Below are positions 1 to 6,931 of a stretch of 37,519 bases of DNA, piece after piece (the first letter of the stretch is position 1; each line of letters begins with the position of its first letter). The notes under the pieces were generated by a model. It was not told the origin of the DNA. It saw only the letters and a list, made by a program, of their open reading frames with translations, and ran no database searches. The position numbers were made by a program, and so were the translations under genes. Source of the stretch: an uncultured Prevotellaceae bacterium (GTDB lineage Bacteria; Bacteroidota; Bacteroidia; Bacteroidales; Bacteroidaceae); NCBI GenBank assembly GCA_947307015.1, contig CAMZHV010000026.1:1-37519 (forward strand), read 5' to 3'.

Positions 1-2
1 TA

Positions 3-254
3 ATGATGAGCAAAGAGACTCCTTGGAAAGACAAGATGCTGATATTCTCCACCTTATCGTATATAGTTCTGCCGATTGACATCTTGAATGCCAGGAGGTT
101 ACCGATTATCGGATGGTTTGATGAAATTGCGTCATTGTCTGTAACGTATCAGAAAATGTGCAAGAATATCACTCCAGAGATAGAGGCAAAGGTAGATGAT
201 ATTCTTGATAGGTGGTTCTCGGAATACACGCCATACGAACAGATAACAGAGTAG
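3..254 (+). CDS. YkvA/DUF1232-like small membrane-associated protein, possibly 5'-truncated
   Basis: The 83-residue product has a central hydrophobic stretch (about residues 13-45) containing LPIDILNARRLPIIGWFDE. This follows the DUF1232/YkvA pattern in which a hydrophobic segment with a PID/PVD motif is followed by a short loop, PxxGxxDD/E and a second helix. The biochemical role of that family is not known to me. Two ATGs in a row (3 and 6) lie at the window edge, so the true start may be upstream and the protein may be longer. The next gene begins 6 bases after this stop, so the two are probably co-transcribed. The family call rests on the motif alone. Confidence 0.5.
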   Translation: MMSKETPWKDKMLIFSTLSYIVLPIDILNARRLPIIGWFDEIASLSVTYQKMCKNITPEIEAKVDDILDRWFSEYTPYEQITE

Positions 255-259
255 GCAAA

Positions 260-658
260 ATGATGAAGAAAGAGTTTATGACCCCTCAACAGGCATGGGA
301 GTTTATAAAAGCTAGAAGCACAAGAAAGACTATTGGCTTGAATATAAGTGACTATATTCACACCTTCTTTTTCTGTGAGGAAAAAGAGGTAGTGATGATG
401 ACCATGAATACTAAAGATGGTCAGTCATTGTCTGAGATGATTGCGGAGAACTATGATGAACTGCTACAGGAGTGTAAGGATGCAAAACAAGTTGTGATGC
501 AGTTGTACTGTGGTAAGGACTTTCATTTGATGATGGATGACATGAACCGCATAAACTATTTCGTGGAAGCACTTGGAGATGCTGAATTTGCATGGGGCTT
601 GGAAAACGTAGATACAGAAGATTTCTTGCTTCAAGTGTGTGTGTTCGCAATCAAATAA
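260..658 (+). CDS. Small protein resembling the isolated C-terminal domain of FtsZ
   Basis: A 132-residue cytosolic protein starting at the double ATG (260/263), 6 bases after the previous stop; an in-frame start at 212 would overlap that gene and is less likely. The last 75 residues read like the FtsZ C-terminal (tubulin-like two-layer) domain: a strand VVMQLYCGKDF, then MMDDMNRINYFVEALGD, AEFAWGLENVD and LQVCVFAIK. These correspond in order to the FtsZ pattern LvNItgg-dltl-evnea-iiwG-D-vrVtviAtg. No GTP-binding domain (no GGGTGS-type loop) is present, so this is not FtsZ. It could be an FtsZ-fold partner or an unrelated family with convergent motifs. The similarity is judged by eye. A YkvA-like gene lies just upstream. 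Confidence 0.5.
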   Translation: MMKKEFMTPQQAWEFIKARSTRKTIGLNISDYIHTFFFCEEKEVVMMTMNTKDGQSLSEMIAENYDELLQECKDAKQVVMQLYCGKDFHLMMDDMNRINYFVEALGDAEFAWGLENVDTEDFLLQVCVFAIK

Positions 659-696
659 GAGGAGGGAAAGACACACTACGGAGTCTAAGCGTAGAC

Positions 697-762
697 TCTT
701 AGGAGGGTAAGGCAACCCTCCTAAGAGGGTACGCGAACTCTCCTAAAAGGGGGGCAATACAG
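697..762. repeat. Three imperfect 22-bp tandem units forming hairpins
   Basis: Units at 697-718, 719-740 and 741-762 each read roughly TCCTAAGAGGGTACGCGAAC plus two bases. The arms AGGAGGGT and ACCCTCCT pair, so CTTAGGAGGGT (699-709) faces ACCCTCCTAAG (716-726) across a 6-base loop. The array starts right after the 658 stop and could act as a 3' structure or terminator. It resembles the GC-rich hairpin elements elsewhere in the window but is a distinct variant. Confidence 0.6.
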
Positions 763-774
763 AGGCCAGAATAC

Positions 775-894
775 GGGTTTGGCGCGCAAAGCCCTGATGA
801 CAACATCACCTCGGAACCTGAACCCTATTAAGAACAACGAATTACACGAATTTCACTCTTAGGATTGTTATGGAACATAAATCTTACATAAATC
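775..894 (+). repeat. 120-bp dispersed repeat, copy A
   Basis: This segment matches 6546-6664 with roughly ten substitutions and one indel by eye (about 92% identity). It begins with a GGGTTTG...CAAAGCCC hairpin, continues through GGAACCTGAACCCTATTA and AACAACGAATTACACGAATT, and ends with GGAACATAAATCTTACAT followed by AAATC. It has no coding capacity. The end motifs recur at 35180-35519 and 37236-37360. Confidence 0.8.
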
Positions 895-962
895 AAAACT
901 TAAATCTCTTCAACCATACGGGTCGAATAAAGGTCTCTGAGTCAGCCAACAGATGCAGTAAC

Positions 963-1388
963 CTACGGATACGTCACCGTCCAGTCATGCTCTTCGAGCC
1001 ATTCGCGTGTCAACTCGTAGCGACGAAGTTCGAAGTGCTGGTATCTATAATAACCCATTGAATCAACATCTGGATAATACTTAGTTACAAATGCATCCAA
1101 ATCATTCTTATCATATACAAATAGTTGAATGACACTTGCCTTCTTAAACAATGCTTTCCGGCTATCTGCTAAATCTATTGCTGTTTTTTGACGTGGTAGG
1201 CATATCTTTCTACCTACATCATAATAAGGTAATATAGTGTCAGGGTAGTTGGTGGCAACAGCCACGACAAGTGTATCATCGCTGTTATTCATAAAACTAC
1301 AGAATTCAAAAATCATCTGCTCAGCAAAGATACAAGAATGCGTGATAATCAACAAACCAAACAATAAGAAATAGAGATATTTTTTCAT
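963..1388 (-). CDS. Small exported protein of unknown function
   Basis: A 141-residue protein with a clear N-terminal export signal (MKKYLYFLLFGLLIITHSC). The cysteine at residue 19 has a poor lipobox (THSC), so either a lipoprotein or an ordinary signal peptide cut near IFA-EQ is possible. The mature part contains NNSDDTLVVAVATNYPDT and ends in YELTREWLEEHDWTVTYP. I associate this style of sequence with small uncharacterised exported proteins in Bacteroidales, but I recognise no named domain. No Bacteroidota-type promoter is obvious upstream. It lies just downstream of the serpin on the same strand. Confidence 0.6.
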   Translation of the reverse strand: MKKYLYFLLFGLLIITHSCIFAEQMIFEFCSFMNNSDDTLVVAVATNYPDTILPYYDVGRKICLPRQKTAIDLADSRKALFKKASVIQLFVYDKNDLDAFVTKYYPDVDSMGYYRYQHFELRRYELTREWLEEHDWTVTYP

Positions 1389-1432
1389 CTTAAATTCCTT
1401 TTTGTTTCCAACTGTATAATTAACCTCTTCTA

Positions 1433-1515
1433 TCTACATATACACGCTAAACCTTGAAAACATTACAGAGAAGCTCAATATTTAACATTCTTTATCTCAC
1501 CACCACCTTCCGGCC
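1433..1515. repeat. Duplicated 3' flank, copy 1 (serpin end)
   Basis: This stretch covers the last codons of the serpin (KVVVR-stop) and its downstream flank. It closely matches 2943-3029, which covers the same codons and flank of the LRR gene. Shared blocks include AAAACATTACAGAGAAG, TCAATATTTAACAT and TTATCTCACCACCACCTT. The match extends well past the stop codon, which points to duplication of a DNA cassette, not only selection on the protein tail. Confidence 0.75.
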
Positions 1516-2889
1516 ATCAACTATGTTCACGCCCCGCTGTGGCTTCGTCAATCGCCGTCCGCTGATGTCATACACCGCGCCAGCACTCCCCTCTCTCACG
1601 GGAGAGGGGGTGGGGGAGAGGCTTCCAATGCCGTCAATCACTCCGATGGGGCCGTTGAGGTGGTTCACACGTCCGGCAAAGAGGATGGTGTTGGTCTTGT
1701 GACACTGAATGGTGAAGTAGAACAGGCGATCGACCTTGAAGTCCTGATAATCCTCGGGGCGCGTTGTGTCTATGCCGTCGGACATCTCAATGACTGTCAG
1801 GGCTGCAGCTTCCGTACCCTTCTCGTCCAAATGGATTTTACTCAACTGATAAATCTCGTCGATGGGACGGTTGACCGCACACATCTTTGTGAAATCAGCC
1901 TTTCTGTCATCGAAAGCATCTGTCACACCCATTCCCTTCAGCACAGGGACCAAGTCGTATTTCCCATCGATCTCGAAACGAGGCATATACAGGTTCACGT
2001 GCAGGTATCGCTGCTGTTGAGCAGCGCTCCAGTCCTCGTAAGTCAGCGGTGGCAAAGCCGTGCCTTCGAGCGGCACGAATACAGTCATCGAGAATTCGTG
2101 GTTAGCGCCGTAGTAGAGCGTGATGGTCTGGAACGACGGTGTGACGGCACACGGAAAGACATCGCGCGCCAGCATCATGTCCACCATGGCGTAGGTCTTG
2201 TCGTTGAGCAGGAATCGCCCCTGTTCGGTGAGCTCTGGCGCGAAGGGTATCGTCCAACTGCCCTTGAAATACAGGGCATTCATCAGCACAACAGCCAAAT
2301 CGCTGGATCGTGGTTCGTCGTACAGTTTAGGAATCAGCCCGTGTGTGCGGTCGTTTACCCAATTGTTGATCTTGGCGATGCCTTCCCAGGTGTCGAAATG
2401 CACAGCATCCACGCCGGCATCGTAGTCATTGCGCAGCGCCTGCACGAAATCCTCGTACAGCTGTACGTTGGGGCGTGTCCATAGGGCATTGGCCAGCTCG
2501 CACTGAGGGAAATAGCCGTCATAGATCTCGCGGGGATCGTCCCCGTAGAAATACGCCCAATCATCTTCGTTGTAGGGCGGGCGCTCAGTCAAAGTCTGAG
2601 CCAATTGCTTGTTGAAAGCCCCTATCTCTTCGTTGCTGAGCCCCGTGGTGCCAAGCGCCTGTTGCAATTGGCTGAGCGTATTACCGGCAGCACCGTTCTG
2701 CACCATCGACAATGCTATCTGTACAGACAGCGGCGAGAAGCAGACGTTATCCGGCTCGCTCTGTGCCACACGGTTGAACATCTCAAAAGCCGACTTCTGA
2801 TTTGCAGTCGTCATCTGTGATGAAACGTCCTGCGCCTGCCCGTTGAGGGAGAACGCCAAGAGTGCGAAAGTAAGTAATGTTGTTTTCAT
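1492..2889 (-). CDS. Secreted serpin (serine protease inhibitor) with a C-terminal tail
   Basis: A 465-residue serpin; members trap proteases by cleavage-driven insertion of the reactive-centre loop. The start at 2889 gives a signal peptide (MKTTLLTFALLAFSLNGQAQ) and lies about 40 bases downstream of a promoter at 2929-2936; an upstream in-frame Met at 2931 falls inside that promoter. Visible serpin motifs are NVCFSPLSVQIALSMVQNGA, the NALYFKGSW block, the hinge EKGTEAAALTVIEM and the end strand ILFAGRVNHL. P1 cannot be fixed by eye, so the target protease is unknown. After the normal serpin end come about 55 more residues: a stretch SPTPSPVREG encoded by a GC-rich hairpin, then VYDISGRRL and DGRKVVVR. 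The same tail occurs on the LRR protein next door. Likely extracellular or surface-exposed. Confidence 0.93.
   Translation of the reverse strand: MKTTLLTFALLAFSLNGQAQDVSSQMTTANQKSAFEMFNRVAQSEPDNVCFSPLSVQIALSMVQNGAAGNTLSQLQQALGTTGLSNEEIGAFNKQLAQTLTERPPYNEDDWAYFYGDDPREIYDGYFPQCELANALWTRPNVQLYEDFVQALRNDYDAGVDAVHFDTWEGIAKINNWVNDRTHGLIPKLYDEPRSSDLAVVLMNALYFKGSWTIPFAPELTEQGRFLLNDKTYAMVDMMLARDVFPCAVTPSFQTITLYYGANHEFSMTVFVPLEGTALPPLTYEDWSAAQQQRYLHVNLYMPRFEIDGKYDLVPVLKGMGVTDAFDDRKADFTKMCAVNRPIDEIYQLSKIHLDEKGTEAAALTVIEMSDGIDTTRPEDYQDFKVDRLFYFTIQCHKTNTILFAGRVNHLNGPIGVIDGIGSLSPTPSPVREGSAGAVYDISGRRLTKPQRGVNIVDGRKVVVR
1583..1625 (-). repeat. GC-rich hairpin element in frame in the serpin tail
   Basis: The core is CTCTCTCACGGGAGAG followed by GGGGTGGGGGAGAGG. 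In the minus reading frame it encodes LSPTPSPVREG between the serpin fold and the VYDISGRR tail. The equivalent position of the LRR protein (3138-3180) carries the same kind of element. Confidence 0.7.
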
Positions 2890-2928
2890 ATTCGTTAGTT
2901 TTATGTTGTCTTGATTTGTTAGCCACGG

Positions 2929-2936
2929 CAAAGGTA
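2929..2936 (-). promoter_or_regulatory. Bacteroidota-type -7 box for the serpin
   Basis: CAAAGGTA on the plus strand is TACCTTTG on the coding strand, a full match to TAnnTTTG, about 40 bases before the ATG at 2889. A -33 element is only weak (CACA at 2957-2960, 20 bases away). This box argues for the 2889 start. Confidence 0.6.
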
Positions 2937-2942
2937 GCCCTT

Positions 2943-3029
2943 TCTACTTATATATACACACGAAACTTCGAAAACATTACAGAGAAGGTCAATATTTAAC
3001 ATACTTTTATCTCACCACCACCTTTTGGC
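2943..3029. repeat. Duplicated 3' flank, copy 2 (LRR gene end)
   Basis: Partner of 1433-1515. It carries the KVVVR-stop codons of the LRR gene and the following flank, which runs up to the serpin promoter. Confidence 0.75.
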
Positions 3030-6000
3030 CGTTGATGATGTAAATGCCTTTGGACAAGCCCCTTCCTACTCCCCCAAGGGGGAAAGTTTTGGATTTATTA
3101 TTTAAGGTGAGCCGTCCGCTGAGGTCGTACACTGCGCCAGCTCCCCCCTCTCCTACGGGAGAGGGGTTGGGGGTGAGGCCGTCCTCATCGTTGATACTGA
3201 ACTCTGCCGTATACATCTCCTCTTCGTTCTCCACCGTGATGGTATAGCTGCCCTTGGGGTAAGTCGAAATGTCCGTGTTGAGGGCAACGACATTGCTCGT
3301 CTGTACCACCTTATTATATATGATGTCTCCAGCCGCGTCTGTGACTGTGATCGTGTACGGACCTGCCAGCGTCTTGAAGTTGACGAACAACTCCTTGACC
3401 GAATATTCGCCCGTCACCGTTTCCTCATCACTATTAGCTTCGAAGTCATCATTTGATTTTTCACTTTTCATTCTATCACTTTTCACTTCCCTCTCGGGAG
3501 CCTTCGGCTTCGTCTTCACCGTATGCGTGAAGTCCAACCAGTTCTTTTTGACTTCAGAGGGGTCATCTGTGTGGGGGATGGCCATGATCAGATTCTCGTC
3601 GTAATAGAGCACTTCATCGTGGACGGTGCACGACAATAGCTTCTCTCTACCAGTCGCACATTCACCAAGGATGTTTATCAATGGGCTGGATGAATTGCCG
3701 ACGCCCTCCATCCATATACTAATTAGTCCGGGAGGCGCTGATGCCTTCAGCTGAATACAAAGCCCTTTGAAGCGTTCTGTTTCAGAATAGGCTTTTTGGA
3801 CGACGGTATAAGAGGCTTGATATCCAGAGCCATCATCTAAGAGAACCTCGTCATCTACCGAATAATTGAAATCATAGAGCAAAATGCCTGTTTCACTGCC
3901 GGGTTTAATGAAATAGGTTGATAAATTGGTTTGTAAACCATCCTCATATAATGCTCCGACGTAGCTCGCTTTGGCCGATGCTGGGTCGTCCGCGCAGAAC
4001 CATTCTTTGCACATCAGCTTCTTACACTGATGGAAGCCTATTATGGTGTCGTTGACAATAGTGTATGATCTCATCAAGGTTGACAAATCGAAGTCTCCGT
4101 CAGAGACTCCCGTCACCCATACCTTCCCCTCTTCTATGATGGGGCGAAGTGCTTCGATGCCTGTCGGATCAAATTCGCGTATGGCTATGAAGTCGCGCCA
4201 GCCTGTCTTGGAGCGATAGCTTTCTGTAGTGCCCTGTGGTACATAGAGCACAGCAGAGTTTGTTACCTCATCTGGAAAACACTTTCCGCGCACCAAATTA
4301 TCGTGTTCGATAATCGTATAATCGTTCACGTCGAAAGGGTTTTCAATGTATGACCACACCTGCTTGATATTATCGCATTCGTAAAAAGTGCCTCCCTTAA
4401 GAGCAGTTACCGATCCTCCTATCGTCACTTCTTCCAGTCCACGACATCCCAAGAAGGCATCCCATCCCACATCTTCCACTTTTTCAGGGATGGTAAGTGC
4501 CGTGGGTGTTGAGCATCCTTGAAAAGCATAGGCGTCAATACTCGTAACACCTTGGGGAATATGGAATGCAGGCAGACTGCTACAATCGCGGAAGGCAGCC
4601 ATTCCGATATAGTTAAGGCCAACAGGCATGTTCACTTCATTAAGGTTGGTGCAACCATCAAACAGCCATCCCTCTATACGCTTCAGTCCCTCAGGCAGAT
4701 GGGCTTTCACCAACGCTGTATTTTCCGCAAAGGCTGACGTTCCAATACTCTGTACGCTGGCAGGTATTTCAATTTCTTTTAGGCACGGACATCCTTTGAA
4801 GGCACCCGAGCCGATAGTAGTGACAGAAGGCGGAATGGTAATACTCTCCAGCTTGGTCATTCCGCTGAACACACTGCCGCCTATCGTCTTCAGCGCTTGA
4901 GGCAGAGTGAGCCTTTCCAACCGACTTCCCGAGAATGCGCAAGTGGCGATGTTGGTTACGGTAGATGGTACGTCGTAGCTCGTCATGTCGCATTGTGCCG
5001 GGAAGAGCATCAAAGAGGTTTTTGCGTGGTTGAAAAGAACTCCGTTGTCGCTGAGGTATTTGGGATTGCCTTCCTCAACGGTAATGCTTTTCAATCCTTG
5101 ACACCCGAACAAGGCTGCATTTGAAATGTCTGTCAGGGTACTGGGGAGGTTTAGTTCTTCGATGCTGGAGCACCAGAAGAGTGCATATTCACCCAGTCGC
5201 TTCAGGTTCTTGGGAATATTGATGTCTTTCAGTCGCCGACAACGTGTAAAAGTCCAGTCGCCTATCTCAGTAATGTTATCTGACAGCTTGACAGATGTCA
5301 GTTTTTCGCACTCGTAGAAAGCTCTGCCACCCAATGTCGTCACCTGATCAGGTATCTCTACAACTGTCAAACTGTTACATGCCTCAAATGCAAAATTCCC
5401 GATTGTTTTCAACGATTGTGGTAGATGAATGTCTGTCATACTCATGCAGCCATAGAAAGCTCCATTTTCGATCCTCTCCGTACCTTGGGGTATTGTCACT
5501 TCCAGAAGATTTCCACATGAATGAAACGCACGATTACAGATAACCTTAAGCCCTTGGGCTAACGACAGGGTCTTTAGTGAACTGCAGCCTCCAAAAGCGC
5601 TTGCTCCAATCTGTTCCACAGTCGACGGTATCACTAATGAAGTAATGTCCGTAGCACCCTGAAAGGCTCGATCTGCAATCGCAGTCACACCTTCGGGAAT
5701 CACCAGTTCTTTCACTTCCTCGCCATTCACGAAAACGTGGTGAGCCAGAATGATGGGATTGTCCTCGGAACCATTTCCCTGGCAGACACGGCACCATGAA
5801 GAGATGTCCTCTAAATGAACTGCTTGAAGGCCATAGCACAAATAGAACGCTTCTGTACCAATACGTTGAATGGTTGCTGGAATGGATATCGATGTCATCT
5901 GCCGGCAATCAGAAAAAGCCCAGCCGCTGATTTCGGTTACCGTATAAACAGTGCCTTGATACTCGACTTGACGAGGAATCACCACGTCGCCAACAACTCG

Positions 6001-6141
6001 TTCCGTATCAGTCTGACGCCCAACACAAGCAGTCCTTTCGCTTTGCGACAAAATGTCGTAGCAAATGCCATCGACATCAAAAGCCCAAGCTCCCACGCAG
6101 GCGAGCAGGCACATTAAAATAAATAGACTTAATCTTTTCAT
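3007..6141 (-). CDS. BspA-like leucine-rich-repeat (LRR_5) surface protein
   Basis: A 1044-residue exported protein. A signal peptide (MKRLSLFILMCLLACVGAWA) is followed, from about residue 55 to 590, by many ~23-residue repeats of the type TIGxxAFxxCxxLxxVxIPxxV, the LRR_5/TpLRR pattern of BspA-family surface proteins, which in characterised members bind host or bacterial surfaces. The middle (about 600-930) shows no domain I recognise; the next part (about 930-990) contains VKELFVNFKTLAGPYTITVTD and looks like a beta-sandwich. The C-terminus has two GC-rich-element peptides (LTPNPSPVGEG and FPLGGVGRGL), VYDLSGRL and GQKVVVR. That end matches the serpin tail, so both proteins are probably handled by the same export or anchoring route. 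A -7 box lies at 6237-6244. Ligand unknown. Confidence 0.9.
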   Translation of the reverse strand: MKRLSLFILMCLLACVGAWAFDVDGICYDILSQSERTACVGRQTDTERVVGDVVIPRQVEYQGTVYTVTEISGWAFSDCRQMTSISIPATIQRIGTEAFYLCYGLQAVHLEDISSWCRVCQGNGSEDNPIILAHHVFVNGEEVKELVIPEGVTAIADRAFQGATDITSLVIPSTVEQIGASAFGGCSSLKTLSLAQGLKVICNRAFHSCGNLLEVTIPQGTERIENGAFYGCMSMTDIHLPQSLKTIGNFAFEACNSLTVVEIPDQVTTLGGRAFYECEKLTSVKLSDNITEIGDWTFTRCRRLKDINIPKNLKRLGEYALFWCSSIEELNLPSTLTDISNAALFGCQGLKSITVEEGNPKYLSDNGVLFNHAKTSLMLFPAQCDMTSYDVPSTVTNIATCAFSGSRLERLTLPQALKTIGGSVFSGMTKLESITIPPSVTTIGSGAFKGCPCLKEIEIPASVQSIGTSAFAENTALVKAHLPEGLKRIEGWLFDGCTNLNEVNMPVGLNYIGMAAFRDCSSLPAFHIPQGVTSIDAYAFQGCSTPTALTIPEKVEDVGWDAFLGCRGLEEVTIGGSVTALKGGTFYECDNIKQVWSYIENPFDVNDYTIIEHDNLVRGKCFPDEVTNSAVLYVPQGTTESYRSKTGWRDFIAIREFDPTGIEALRPIIEEGKVWVTGVSDGDFDLSTLMRSYTIVNDTIIGFHQCKKLMCKEWFCADDPASAKASYVGALYEDGLQTNLSTYFIKPGSETGILLYDFNYSVDDEVLLDDGSGYQASYTVVQKAYSETERFKGLCIQLKASAPPGLISIWMEGVGNSSSPLINILGECATGREKLLSCTVHDEVLYYDENLIMAIPHTDDPSEVKKNWLDFTHTVKTKPKAPEREVKSDRMKSEKSNDDFEANSDEETVTGEYSVKELFVNFKTLAGPYTITVTDAAGDIIYNKVVQTSNVVALNTDISTYPKGSYTITVENEEEMYTAEFSINDEDGLTPNPSPVGEGGAGAVYDLSGRLTLNNKSKTFPLGGVGRGLSKGIYIINGQKVVVR
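3053..3095 (-). repeat. GC-rich hairpin element in frame near the LRR C-terminus
   Basis: The core is ACTCCCCCAAGGGGGAAAG preceded by CCCCTTCCT. It encodes SKTFPLGGVGRGLSKG inside the tail, between VYDLSGRL and IYIINGQKVVVR, positions that are contiguous in the serpin version. Confidence 0.6.
3138..3180 (-). repeat. GC-rich hairpin element in frame in the LRR tail
   Basis: The core is CCTCTCCTACGGGAGAGG followed by GGTTGGGGGTGAGG. It encodes LTPNPSPVGEG directly before VYDLSGR, at the same site as the element in the serpin. Confidence 0.7.
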
Positions 6142-6236
6142 CTTTGTATGTCTTTATAGGTTAATTAATCTGTCCTTGCCGACAGGAAAGAGGGCTATTG
6201 AAGGGGCCGATTAACTTTGTTGTCGGTTTGCGGGGG

Positions 6237-6244
6237 CAAAGGTA
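6237..6244 (-). promoter_or_regulatory. Putative -7 box for the LRR gene
   Basis: CAAAGGTA on the plus strand reads TACCTTTG on the coding strand, about 95 bases before the ATG at 6141. No good -33 TTTG was found. The call rests on the -7 match and position. Confidence 0.45.
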
Positions 6245-6312
6245 CGGACTTTTTTTGAATGTTGTATCACCTACCCCATGGAAAAATTCGAAGCAAGAAA
6301 AATGGCCTAATA

Positions 6313-6327
6313 GGCTAATTATTAGCC
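6313..6327. promoter_or_regulatory. Short perfect palindrome upstream of the LRR promoter
   Basis: GGCTAAT-T-ATTAGCC, 7-base arms and a one-base centre. It lies about 70 bases upstream of the LRR -7 box and could be a repressor or activator site; no regulator is implied by the sequence. Confidence 0.25.
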
Positions 6328-6545
6328 AACTCACTCATTCTGCCACCAAAGAGGGGGTGGAAAAGTTTTGCAGGCAAGACAAGAAACACCTCCAAAAAGC
6401 GTTTTTCACCCCATTTTTTTAGTCATCATGGATACATGCAGTTCCGATTCCTAATGACTGGTAGGTTAGCTATCACAACGATCGTGGCAACAGGGCTTTG
6501 TCGTCGTTTTGAAGGATCTGTCGGAGTTGACCGATGTAGTAAAAA

Positions 6546-6664
6546 GGGTTCGGCGCGCAAGCCCTGACGACGGCATCAACACGGAACCTGAACCCTATTA
6601 GGAACAACGAATTACACTAATTTCACTCTTAGGATTGTTATGGAACGTAAATCTTACATAAATC
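6546..6664 (+). repeat. 120-bp dispersed repeat, copy B
   Basis: Second copy of the 775-894 repeat in the same orientation, about 92% identical by eye. Here it is followed by an inverted AAATCT array, so the GGAACGTAAATCTTACATAA end (6641-6660) can fold back on 6718-6742. Confidence 0.8.
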
Positions 6665-6677
6665 TGAGCGAAGCGAA

Positions 6678-6742
6678 GTTTTTTCCTGTTTTGTTCTTCC
6701 TGAAAGATTTAAGGTTAGATTTTTGTGAGATTTAAGTTCTGA
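6678..6742 (-). repeat. Inverted AAATCT-type array
   Basis: On the reverse strand this reads GAACTTAAATCTCAC, AAAAATCTAACCTTAAATCT and then TTCAGGAAGAACAAAACAGG. That is almost the same as the plus strand at 37236-37300 and similar to the reverse strand at 35425-35468. It faces copy B of the 120-bp repeat and forms a long imperfect foldback with it. Confidence 0.7.
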
Positions 6743-6808
6743 AATGTACGGTAGTGAAAAAAACATAAAACTTTAAATGCTAAACCCTGAACTCTCAACT
6801 ATTTTTCG

Positions 6809-6816
6809 TACCTTTG
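6809..6816 (+). promoter_or_regulatory. Bacteroidota-type -7 box for pnp
   Basis: TACCTTTG matches TAnnTTTG exactly. It leaves a leader of roughly 110 bases before the ATG at 6932, containing a GC-rich hairpin and a TAAATTG-type array. No convincing -33 TTTG is visible. Confidence 0.5.
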
Positions 6817-6834
6817 CGCGGTTTTTTACGGAGG

Positions 6835-6870
6835 CTCCTCTCCAACTCCCCCTGTGGGAGCGTTTTGAAA
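6835..6870. repeat. GC-rich hairpin element in the pnp leader
   Basis: GGCTCCTCTCCAACTCCCCC followed by TGTGGGAG, the same family as the in-frame elements in radA and others. It lies between the pnp promoter and start, so it would be part of the mRNA leader; a leader hairpin in pnp could affect mRNA stability (inference). Confidence 0.5.
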
Positions 6871-6904
6871 GACAGAAAACAATAAAATTATTAGACGCAA
6901 AACG

Positions 6905-6925
6905 TAAATTGTCAAATTGTAAATT
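6905..6925 (+). repeat. Short TAAATTG/TCAAATTG array before the pnp start
   Basis: TAAATTG-TCAAATTG-TAAATT directly upstream of the ATG at 6932. Longer arrays of the same units precede the cyclophilin (32523-32580) and ilvE (34111-34150) starts. Confidence 0.6.
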
Positions 6926-6931
6926 AACAAG

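Larger units (their letters stand above)
659..962. other. Intergenic spacer filled with structured repeats
   Basis: About 300 bases without a convincing gene. The spacer holds a small inverted repeat (AGTCTA-AGCG-TAGACT, near 682-697), three imperfect 22-base tandem units (697-762), one copy of a 120-base repeat (775-894) and an AAATCT array continuing to about 912. An ORF at 870-1061 lies inside these repeats and overlaps the minus-strand gene; it is not a gene. Confidence 0.7.
6142..6931. other. Long repeat-rich intergenic region between the LRR gene and pnp
   Basis: About 790 bases between divergent genes. It holds the LRR -7 box (6237-6244), a small palindrome GGCTAAT-T-ATTAGCC (6313-6327), the second copy of the 120-bp repeat (6546-6664), an inverted AAATCT array (6678-6742), the pnp promoter (6809-6816), a GC-rich hairpin (6835-6870) and a TAAATTG/TCAAATTG array (6905-6925). 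I see nothing convincing in 6421-6545. A 74-codon plus-strand ORF at 6198-6422 overlaps the LRR promoter and looks spurious. Confidence 0.65.

Noticed and set aside
697..762. A tRNA or small structured RNA gene
   Set aside because: The hairpins come from tandem 22-base units; there is no cloverleaf, anticodon arm or T-loop motif.
6198..6422. A 74-codon plus-strand gene in the LRR-pnp spacer
   Set aside because: It overlaps the LRR promoter box and the palindrome, has no recognisable domain and no upstream promoter.
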